Assembly: GCA_964478815.1 (NCBI GenBank)
Contig: CAYZKY010000111.1
Coordinates: forward strand, 1 to 21,154
Direction: 5' to 3'
Length of the DNA: 21,154 nucleotides
Source of the DNA: DASVNK01 sp964478815
Lineage (GTDB): Bacteria > Verrucomicrobiota > Verrucomicrobiia > Limisphaerales > SXQI01
Within the stretch, counting starts at the first letter, position 1. The number at the start of each line of letters is the position of its first letter. The notes beneath the pieces are model-generated. The model was given only the letters and a program-made list of their open reading frames with translations. It was not told the origin of the DNA and searched no databases. Below are positions 6,447 through 12,364 of the stretch, piece after piece. The translations under genes were made by a program, and so were the position numbers.

Positions 6447-8015
6447 TCAGCGAGAGCGGGAAGTACATTGTGAGGTTCGGCATTGTTCTTCCTCTCGCCT
6501 GCGCCGCTCTTCTTCCTCCCGCTTTCGCTCCTCCTCCCGCCGCTTTTGTTCGAAATCCTGGTTTTCCTTTCCATCGGCCTTCCCTTGTTCATTCCAGCCA
6601 TTGCGTAAGTTCTCGCGTGACGCAAAGCGCTTCCCGTTGTTCTCGACAACTTTCTCAGCCTGCAGCAACCCCCTGCGGATGGCCCATTCCGCGTCCCGTT
6701 CCAAGGTCTCGCGTCCCACCAGGCGGAGCGCCGGAAGCCGCCAGTCGAGAAAGCGGAGTACCGTGGGGGTGCGGGGAAAAAGAATTCGCTCTTGAATCCG
6801 AAACTCGAAGAAGCGCCCCCCATAAATCCGTTTCCTGATAAAGCCCCAGCGCTGCTGGTTTGGCCCGAGCTGGAGGTAGGGAATGATGATTTTTTTCTTT
6901 TTCCAAAAATCACCCTTCCAGATGCGGGGATCAAACGGCAGCGTGGCTTTGTAGGTTCGAACATGGATAAAATGCCCGGCCAAGAACTTCGCCGCCGAAG
7001 CAGCCTCCTGATAACCACTCCACCCAGAAGGAACTGGCTTTTCCTGTTTTCGACCCGCGTCGTGCCCTGGCTTCTTTGCTTGACCCTCCTGCTTTTCAAA
7101 TCTGGCTTCTTCCCTGCGGTTGGAGCGCTGCTCTCTTCCCCTTTGGAAGAGTTCCAGCGCTTCCTTGCGACCGAAACCATGAGTCTCCCCTACTTGCTGC
7201 CACTGCTCGAAAAGTTCCTCCATCTTGGCCTTCGGCGCGGTGCGGCGAGTCTTCAAAGCCGCTGCTTTGGCGGACACAGCGTCAGCCTTTCCTATCCGCG
7301 CCAGTTCGGCTTCAATTTGCCCACGCCGCTTCGAAAGCTCCGCGCACAGGCTTTCGGGAACTCCCTTTACGCGAAAGCTGGTTTGGTCGGACTCGAGCTC
7401 CCAACCGAGATTCTCGGAAAGTTTGGCCGCCAGCACGTCGCGGTAGAGTGCGCCGAGCGCCATTTTCCGTTCGAAGAAGTCCTGGCTGCGAATCGTGCCC
7501 GTCGTTCCGTCCCACCGAACGGCAACATTGAAGAGGAGCGCGTGGGTGTGGAGTTGGGGGTCGAGCGTACGCGAGGTATAATCCAGAAAAAGGGCGAAGA
7601 CGAGGTCGGCGCGCTCCACGATTTTTCCTCCCTTCCCACGGCGGGAAAATCCGGCTTGGTTTTCGAGAAAAGCGATCGCCTCCTGCACCGCCTCGGCGTG
7701 CGCCCGTTCGATCATCGCACGCTCCGGTTTCGGCAATTGCGACCAGAGCGCGCTGACGGATTTCGGCGCGCTAAAAGTCAGATCCCAAGCGCCCTGGCGG
7801 TCGGCGCGGCCCGGGTTCTGCACCAGCGGCTCATGGGTTCGAGGGTGGTACCCCAAGAGCAGGCTTTCCAGTTGGTTCGGCTCCACCGCCTGGCCCAGCT
7901 TGAGCTGGTTGGCCCCGCTGCCGAGCCAATAGCCTTGGGCCTTCGCATGCTTTTGGTAATAGTCCGCGTAGTATGCGGACGCCCCCGCCTGCATTGGGTT
8001 GGAGATGGAAAGCAT
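6447..8015 (-). CDS. MobF (TrwC-type) relaxase, helicase-less, 522 aa
   Basis: The TrwC relaxase domain covers about residues 1-290. It nicks one strand at oriT and stays bound through a tyrosine. N-terminal tyrosines Tyr15, Tyr16, Tyr19 and Tyr20 (AYYADYY) are candidate nucleophiles. Other family motifs are WDLTFSAPKSVSALW (77-91) and DPQLHTHALLFN (152-163) with metal ligands His156 and His158. The usual first ligand His, 11 residues earlier, is Asp145 here (FLDYTSR). The protein ends after a charged Lys/Arg/Glu tail (about 470-510) and has no RecD-like helicase, whereas TrwC and TraI are about twice to three times longer with fused helicases. The start ATG is 6 bases after the stop of the accessory gene, implying one operon. 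Residues about 340-450 contain a Trp/Arg/Phe-rich segment of no recognised fold. Confidence 0.9.
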   Translation of the reverse strand: MLSISNPMQAGASAYYADYYQKHAKAQGYWLGSGANQLKLGQAVEPNQLESLLLGYHPRTHEPLVQNPGRADRQGAWDLTFSAPKSVSALWSQLPKPERAMIERAHAEAVQEAIAFLENQAGFSRRGKGGKIVERADLVFALFLDYTSRTLDPQLHTHALLFNVAVRWDGTTGTIRSQDFFERKMALGALYRDVLAAKLSENLGWELESDQTSFRVKGVPESLCAELSKRRGQIEAELARIGKADAVSAKAAALKTRRTAPKAKMEELFEQWQQVGETHGFGRKEALELFQRGREQRSNRREEARFEKQEGQAKKPGHDAGRKQEKPVPSGWSGYQEAASAAKFLAGHFIHVRTYKATLPFDPRIWKGDFWKKKKIIIPYLQLGPNQQRWGFIRKRIYGGRFFEFRIQERILFPRTPTVLRFLDWRLPALRLVGRETLERDAEWAIRRGLLQAEKVVENNGKRFASRENLRNGWNEQGKADGKENQDFEQKRREEERKREEEERRRREEEQCRTSQCTSRSR

Positions 8016-8021
8016 CGAGGG

Positions 8022-8384
8022 TCAGAGGTGGAAGTTTCGCTCGACCCATTCCTTGGCCGCCTGCTCCGGCATCTTGCCCGCAGTCATGAGCAGCGTCTTC
8101 ATGGAAAACACGAGATCCAGGCGCAACTGATGGGACTCTCTCCGGGCACCAGCGATTTCGGCATGAACCGACTGGATCGACTCGCTCTGGAACAGGGCTT
8201 CGACGACCAACGTCCTGGCATATTGGTGGATGCTCAAGTTCTGGAGGGCGGCTCGGTCGGCGAGAACCGCGAACAGTTCTCCTCCCAAGCGAAAGCCGAT
8301 CGTTTCGCTCCCGCCACGCCCGCTGCCGGTGGGGCTCTGTCCCGTGAATCCAGGTTCGGACGCATTGGCTTGGGCACGTTTCAT
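8022..8384 (-). CDS. Putative relaxosome accessory protein (120 aa)
   Basis: Start ATG at 8384 gives MKRAQANASEPGF; a TTG at 8420 is in frame but overlaps the hairpin/T-run region and is less likely. Residues about 25-65 contain SETIGFRLGGELFAVLADRA then LQNLSIHQYARTLVVEAL, which fits a ribbon-helix-helix DNA-binding fold: a short strand, then two helices. A helical, partly coiled-coil C-terminus follows. Small RHH proteins (TrwA, TraY, MobC types) bind oriT beside relaxases. The gene immediately precedes the relaxase (6-base gap), and the hairpin-containing intergenic region upstream is a natural oriT location. Family assignment is by pattern and context only. Confidence 0.72.
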   Translation of the reverse strand: MKRAQANASEPGFTGQSPTGSGRGGSETIGFRLGGELFAVLADRAALQNLSIHQYARTLVVEALFQSESIQSVHAEIAGARRESHQLRLDLVFSMKTLLMTAGKMPEQAAKEWVERNFHL

Positions 8385-8418
8385 ATTACGCAATTTGTTC
8401 GATGGACAATCGGCTCCC

Positions 8419-8461
8419 AAAAAGTAGCGCCTGCATCCCCTCCGAGAAAGGGAGCAGGCGC
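8419..8461 (-). terminator. Hairpin with T-run, terminator or oriT structure
   Basis: An 8-bp perfect stem (8427-8434 with 8454-8461, GCGCCTGC / GCAGGCGC) extends inward by TCCC/GGGA (8436-8439, 8450-8453). On the - strand it is followed by TACTTTTTGG, so it can terminate transcripts coming from the recombinase gene. Its place just upstream of the accessory-relaxase operon also fits an oriT inverted repeat; both roles are possible. Confidence 0.55.
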
Positions 8462-8619
8462 CGAGTAGAAGCGGGCAGCACGCCGGTTAAGGAGGTGCAG
8501 GATTCCGTATTGCCTCCCTGGGCTTGAAAACCGTTCACCGCAAACCATGCACGGCTTTCGGGTGTACCGTATTGATTGACCACTGTCGCGATGGTCGGCC
8601 ACCACGGCAGCGCCAGCGA
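8427..8619. other. Candidate oriT region
   Basis: This non-coding gap between the recombinase and the relaxosome operon holds the 8-bp hairpin at 8427-8461, a short inverted repeat GGAGG/CCTCC (8491-8495, 8513-8517), and a direct repeat CCGTATTG at 8505-8512 and 8567-8574. Origins of MobF systems usually lie next to the relaxase or accessory gene and carry such repeats. No known nic consensus was recognised. Confidence 0.35.
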
Positions 8620-9681
8620 CTATCTGCCAAGCGGAAAGCCCGACACCGAGGAGGGTTCTCGCAATTCGAAGGGCCGGGGTGGCAGTGGAATGATTTTCTT
8701 CTCGTATTCTTCCAGGGAGGGGCAGACCGCCTCCGCTCTACGCGAATAAGCTTCATGCACCGCGCGCGAATTGTGGCCCAGCGCATTTTCCGCCCACCGG
8801 GAGGGATACCCGGAGGTTTTGGCTCGTTCCGCCCAAGCATAGCGGTAGCTGTGGAGGGTCACCCCTTCAATCTTCAAGAGGCGGCAGCGGCGGGAGAATT
8901 CCGCCGCGCGAGCCGAGGCACTCTGCTTGTGCAGCCGGGGAAAAAGCACGCCAATCTCGGGCAGCTCCCGCAGGAGCATTTCCAGCCTCGGCCCGATCAT
9001 GAGATGCGACCATTGACCGGTCTTTTGCCGCCGGTAGCTTAGCACCTTTCGCTCCCAATCGATGTTTTCCACGGCCAAGCTGGAGGCATCCGACTGGGCT
9101 GAGCCGATTTCCCAAAGCAGCCGGTAAAACTGATGCCGCTCGGGATTCCGTTCTGCGGCGAGAATTTCCGCCTGCTCCGCTTCGGTGATGCCTCGCTTGG
9201 TCTGGGAGCACATCGCTGGCCAGAGTTTCGTCGGGATGATGGGCCACGGAAGCCAGCCGAGGCCGACCGCCAGATTGTGGAGACAGCGGAGGAAGTGATT
9301 CGTCGACGGCTTGCCATCCGAAAGGACTGCGCGGAGATCGTCGGCCTTGGTCTCCACGAGGTTTCGATCTCGGAGAGTATTGAAGACGGGGGAGGCGATG
9401 GCCCGAAGCCGCCGCTCGCGGCTGACCGGTTTTCCGTGACGGCAAAACTCCTCCATGACGAGCCGCCAGGTGCGTTTCGCGAGCAGTGGGTCGCTCGCCG
9501 AAAGATACGCCTTGGCGAGCTGGAGTCCGAGGAGAGGACTCGCCGCCGTTTCATTCTTCGCCAGACGGAGGCGTTCCGCCTCTTTTCGGTCCGCAGTTTG
9601 AAGGCTCTCTTTCTTCCCTGTCTCGGAGTCCTCCACATAGTACGTGGACCCTCGCTTGAACAGCCAGAAGCGTTGTTTCAT
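8620..9681 (-). CDS. Divergent tyrosine recombinase/integrase (353 aa)
   Basis: A site-specific recombinase, probably integrating and excising the element. An N-terminal Arm/SAM-like part (about 1-150) precedes the catalytic domain (about 165-325). Visible catalytic positions are Lys220 (YRRQKTG), HSYR with His277 and Arg280, LGH with His303, and nucleophile Tyr312 in HEAYSRRA. The first Arg, normally in a G-x-R-x-x-E motif, is not present: the aligned segment is GSAQSDASSL (193-202). I recall similar recombinases with QSD at this position in Verrucomicrobiota genomes, so it may be a family trait and not decay. It starts at ATG 9681, about 190 bases from the att-like hairpin, the usual integrase-next-to-att layout. 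C-terminus is Pro-rich. Confidence 0.87.
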   Translation of the reverse strand: MKQRFWLFKRGSTYYVEDSETGKKESLQTADRKEAERLRLAKNETAASPLLGLQLAKAYLSASDPLLAKRTWRLVMEEFCRHGKPVSRERRLRAIASPVFNTLRDRNLVETKADDLRAVLSDGKPSTNHFLRCLHNLAVGLGWLPWPIIPTKLWPAMCSQTKRGITEAEQAEILAAERNPERHQFYRLLWEIGSAQSDASSLAVENIDWERKVLSYRRQKTGQWSHLMIGPRLEMLLRELPEIGVLFPRLHKQSASARAAEFSRRCRLLKIEGVTLHSYRYAWAERAKTSGYPSRWAENALGHNSRAVHEAYSRRAEAVCPSLEEYEKKIIPLPPRPFELREPSSVSGFPLGR

Positions 9682-9720
9682 GCGTCGCTTTCTTCACGGT
9701 AAGCGACACGAGAAAATGGG

Positions 9721-9747
9721 GTTAACGAGCGGCGGGAGAGTTAACGA
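9721..9747. repeat. Paired GTTAACGA direct repeats upstream of integrase
   Basis: GTTAACGA occurs at 9721-9728 and 9740-9747, 19 bp apart, 40-66 bases upstream of the integrase start and between it and the att-like hairpin. This spacing, near two helical turns, would suit arm-type integrase or excisionase binding sites, or an operator. Function is inferred from location only. Confidence 0.4.
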
Positions 9748-9873
9748 AAGCAGCGCGGAAGCAATGGGCTCCTCGCCATTTTCCCTCTCACTTTACCACC
9801 CATCTGGCCCTTTTTGAGCCATTTTGGCCCGTCCATCCGGTGGAGCGCCGTTGGCCATCAACGACTTAAGAAA

Positions 9874-9904
9874 TGGCTCCAAAGGTAGGACTCGTACCTT
9901 TGGA
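9874..9904 (-). other. tRNA-Asn 3'-end-like sequence, candidate att core
   Basis: On the - strand, 9894-9874 reads CGAGTCCTACC followed directly by TTTGGAGCCA. This matches the shape of a tRNA T-loop 3' half, 3' acceptor strand (CTTTGGA), discriminator G and CCA; bacterial tRNA-Asn typically begins TCC and ends GGAGCCA. The sequence TCCAAAG, complementary to the acceptor strand, stands directly before it (9904-9898), but the D-arm and anticodon arm are absent. It lies beside the recombinase gene, so I read it as an attachment-site core. It overlaps the + strand terminator-like hairpin. Confidence 0.5.
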
Positions 9905-9909
9905 TTTTT
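9878..9909 (+). terminator. Terminator-like hairpin on + strand
   Basis: A perfect 10-bp stem, TCCAAAGGTA (9878-9887) with TACCTTTGGA (9895-9904), has a 7-base loop and is followed by TTTTT (9905-9909). This is the form of an intrinsic terminator reading rightward. No + strand gene ends nearby, so it may be fortuitous to the att-like sequence, or may shield the flank from element transcription. Confidence 0.5.
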
Positions 9910-10714
9910 CCGCCTTTGCTGTCAGTGAAATCGTCAGTAACGGTGTTATGGTGGGTAGCGGAAAGGCAGGGTTGGGTTTTGGTTGAACAGCCCTCTAAAT
10001 GGGGTATTTTCACGGTGAAAACTGCGTCAGCGCCGACCAAATCCGACAACTGGCTCCATTTTATTGTGTTGGCGCACAATGAGTTAGAGAGGCAGGAGCG
10101 CGGTGGGCACCCCAAGGGACACCCGGCGGTCCCTCTCCCAGAATTCCGCCAGAATCTTCCTAAAAGTCTCCCACTCGCCGCGCCCACGAAGTCGACGCCC
10201 TTCAGAGCGATGCCGAATCGTTACCAAGCGTTGTGGACTGGGCTGCCGCGGGAACTCTTTCCTGCTTGAACCGTGTGGCGGAAGCGCAAGCCCACCTAAA
10301 AGCCGTTTTGTTTCGAATCAAAATCGAGCAGGCGGCCTTCCGTAAAATAGTTCTCATTCAAGATCTGCTCGATGAAGTCGCCCGCTGGGTGTGCGCCACG
10401 GTCAAGAGTGTGGTGGTCCCGGAGCTTGGCCGCCCTCTGGCCTTTGTCTCGCCGGTGCCGGACGGGAGTCATTCCGCCTAGCCTTTCCCGGTCCGCGAAA
10501 TCTCCTCCCCGCCCGCGCCAAAAATGAAACCAGCCACTTCATCAGCGAAGACCGCGGAGAGCCGCGATCTACCTCGCAGCACGTACCTCGTGACGTGTTG
10601 TCTTGTATGGAACAAAGCCTTGCCCATAGCGGTAGCGATTTGCCGGGAAGCGTTGAAACGTTCAAGGGTTCGGTTTCCCGTGGCAAAAACTGTGGATAAC
10701 GCTACCGTCTGGGC
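9905..10714. other. Intergenic stretch, possible element remnant
   Basis: About 800 bases with no confident gene. The only protein-like reading is a partial frame at about 10164-10481 on +, listed separately. Frames at 9858-10187 (-) and 9916-10269 (+) lie over each other without recognisable motifs. Confidence 0.5.
10164..10481 (+). pseudogene. Possible gene remnant, helical protein
   Basis: The frame after the stop at 10161-10163 encodes a helical, protein-like stretch: ALQSDAESLPSVVDWAAAG, then NRVAEAQAHLKAVLFRIKIE and VLIQDLLDEVARWVCATVKS. The only usual start is GTG at 10233 (82 aa), which would cut off about 23 plausible residues, suggesting a 5'-truncated remnant. No family recognised. 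Location between the att-like site and the TA pair fits leftover accessory DNA. Confidence 0.3.
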
Positions 10715-10984
10715 ATGAGCATCGAGCAGCTCGAATCCCGGCTAATGGAGTTGCCTTCGCACGAGCGGAGGCGGTTCGCGCGCTGGTTCTACGACCATGA
10801 GGAAAAGATACTCGGCGCCGAGCCGGATGAGCCGATGAGCGTGGAAGCCCGGGAGGAGATTCTTCGCCGACGGGATGAGTTGCGATCCAGCCCCCACCTC
10901 GCGGTCCCCGTCACGGACGAATGGTTTCGGCAACTGAAGCAAAAACTTTCGAGTGCGCGCGCTCCTAAAGCATCCGCTGCTTGA
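10715..10984 (+). CDS. Antitoxin, addiction-module component family (ParD-like)
   Basis: An 89-aa protein with the standard features of the short antitoxins in the putative addiction-module family (PF09720-like): an N-terminal helix IEQLESRLMELPSHERRRFA, acidic centre (EPDEPMSVEAREEI), and C-terminal toxin-binding helix ending near WFRQLKQKL. It should neutralise the adjacent ParE-like toxin by direct binding and be degraded faster than it. The genes overlap by 32 bases (10953-10984), indicating translational coupling with antitoxin first. Starts at ATG 10715 with no clear Shine-Dalgarno site. Autoregulation of the pair is usual for the family but no operator was identified. Confidence 0.85.
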   Translation: MSIEQLESRLMELPSHERRRFARWFYDHEEKILGAEPDEPMSVEAREEILRRRDELRSSPHLAVPVTDEWFRQLKQKLSSARAPKASAA

Positions 10985-11264
10985 CTGCGATCTGGAAGAG
11001 GCGGCGCTCTGGTATCATCGGAGAAACCCAGCGATTGCGGAGCGGCTCATCGACGAGGCGCAACGGATCATGCGGCGGATTGCGGAAGCGCCGGAGCTGT
11101 TTCCGATTCGTTTCGAGGATGTGCATCGAGCCAAGTTGCCGGGATTTCCTCACAGTCTTTATTTCACCGTCACGGCGGAGTCCGTCCAGATCCTTGCCCT
11201 GATTCATGGGGCTCGCGACCTTCAGGCGATGGTTCTGGGAAGGAGGACGCCTGATGAGAACTGA
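10953..11264 (+). CDS. RelE/ParE-family toxin (103 aa)
   Basis: A ParE/RelE-superfamily toxin of usual length. Recognisable features are DLEEAALWYHRRNPAIAER in the N-terminal helix, then EAPELFPIRFEDVHRAKLPG, and the beta-strand ending FPHSLYFTVTAESVQILALI followed by HGARD, the characteristic C-terminal strand pattern. Start is GTG at 10953, inside the antitoxin gene. Whether it acts on gyrase (ParE type) or on translated mRNA (RelE type) cannot be told; the sequence looks closer to ParE. The gene is convergent with fabH, 62 bases away, at the junction of accessory and core DNA, where such pairs often stabilise islands. Confidence 0.87.
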   Translation: MRALLKHPLLDCDLEEAALWYHRRNPAIAERLIDEAQRIMRRIAEAPELFPIRFEDVHRAKLPGFPHSLYFTVTAESVQILALIHGARDLQAMVLGRRTPDEN

Positions 11265-11326
11265 GGTGGCAGGTCAGTCGTTACGTGTTGGTGTCGACTC
11301 GAACGATACCCAATAAAGGCAACGTC

Positions 11327-12364
11327 TCACCACTCGACGACGGCGGCGCCCCAGGTGAGGCCGGCGCCGAAGACGACCAGGAGAATGAGGTCGCCGCGCT
11401 GGACGCGGCCGCCGCGGACGGCTTCGTCCAGGGCGATGGCGACGGAGGCGGCGGAGGTGTTGCCGTATTTGTGGAGGTTGATGAAGACCTGGTCTTCGCG
11501 GACACCGAGGCGTTCGCCGACGGCGTCGATAATGCGGCGGTTGGCCTGGTGGGGGATGACGAGGCGGATGCGGCTGATATCGAGTTCGCAGCGGGTGAGG
11601 GCGGTCTGGGCGGCGTTGAGCATGGCTCCGACGGCGCTTTTGAAGGTTTCCTTGCCGTCCATGCGGAGGTAATGGAGGCGGGCGCTGACGGAATCGATGG
11701 TGGCGGGCATGCGGCTGCCGCCGGCGGGCATGGAGAGGAGGCCGGCTTTGGAGCCATCGGCGCCCATGCAGGCGGTGAGGAGGCCGTGGCTGTTGGGGCG
11801 GTTCATGAGAACGGCCGCGCCGGCGCCGTCGCCGAAGAGCACGCAGGTGTTGCGGTCTTTCCAGTCGATGATAGAGGAGAGTTTTTCGGCACCGATGACC
11901 AACACCACATTGTAGGTGTGGGACATGATGAATTGCTGGGCGATCTCAAGGCCGTAAATGAAGCCGGAGCAGGCGGCCTCGATATCGAAGGCGGCTGCGC
12001 GGGTGGCGCCGATTTTTTGCTGGACCAGACAGGCGGTGGAGGGGAAGAGCATGTCGGGCGTAATGGTCGCGACAATGATGAGATCGACCTGATCACCCTT
12101 GAGGCCGGCGTGTTTGAGGGCGTTCTGCGCGGCTTTGGCGGCGAGGTCGGAGGTGAATTCGCCTTCGCGCGCGATGCGGCGTTCCTGAATGCCGGTGCGG
12201 CTGACGATCCACTCATTGGTGGTGTCGACCACTTTTTCGAGGTCGGCATTGGTCAGGACGCGTTCGGGCACATAGGAGCCGACGCCGGCGATATGGCAGG
12301 TGGTGGGCCCAGTGCCGCTGCGGACACGGGGATTTTTGAGCGGTCGAGGTGCGGTGGCTGTCAT
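11327..12364 (-). CDS. fabH: 3-oxoacyl-ACP synthase III (KAS III)
   Basis: Condenses acetyl-CoA with malonyl-ACP to start type II fatty-acid synthesis in the cytoplasm. The full catalytic triad is visible: Cys132 in EAACSGF, His272 in IPHQANRR and Asn302 in YGNTSAAS. The family ending GAGLTWGAAVVEW is complete. At 345 aa it is slightly longer than usual (about 320) because of an N-terminal extension of about 20 residues before HIAGVGSYVPERVL; that extension may reflect a later true start, but the ATG at 12364 overlaps the plsX stop by four bases (ATGA), a strong sign of translational coupling. It is the last gene of the yceD-rpmF-plsX-fabH run. Confidence 0.97.
   Translation of the reverse strand: MTATAPRPLKNPRVRSGTGPTTCHIAGVGSYVPERVLTNADLEKVVDTTNEWIVSRTGIQERRIAREGEFTSDLAAKAAQNALKHAGLKGDQVDLIIVATITPDMLFPSTACLVQQKIGATRAAAFDIEAACSGFIYGLEIAQQFIMSHTYNVVLVIGAEKLSSIIDWKDRNTCVLFGDGAGAAVLMNRPNSHGLLTACMGADGSKAGLLSMPAGGSRMPATIDSVSARLHYLRMDGKETFKSAVGAMLNAAQTALTRCELDISRIRLVIPHQANRRIIDAVGERLGVREDQVFINLHKYGNTSAASVAIALDEAVRGGRVQRGDLILLVVFGAGLTWGAAVVEW

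Larger units (their letters stand above)
4431..9904. mobile_element. Mobilisation and integration part of a putative IME
   Basis: The segment groups a coupling protein, a MobF relaxase, a small accessory protein and a tyrosine recombinase, bounded on the right by a tRNA-Asn-like att candidate (9874-9904). No VirB/Tra channel genes are present, so it would be mobilizable rather than self-transmissible. The left boundary is unknown: I found no second copy of the att-like sequence between 1 and 9800 by eye, so the element may extend beyond the window and include the secreted protein, the XRE cassette or the CRISPR array. Confidence 0.55.

Noticed and set aside
6792..8468. 558-residue open frame on the + strand
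   Set aside because: Antisense to the relaxase and accessory genes, which have clear family motifs; a high-GC shadow.
8381..8605. Short - strand frame with a KPCMVCGERF segment
   Set aside because: The Cys pair looked zinc-finger-like but the rest is not coherent, and it covers the hairpin/oriT candidate region.
9874..9980. Complete tRNA-Asn gene
   Set aside because: Only the 3' T-loop/acceptor part is present; no D-arm or anticodon arm can be folded from the sequence to its right.
9858..10269. Overlapping ORFs on both strands next to the att candidate
   Set aside because: No motif in either, they contain the hairpin, and they exclude each other.
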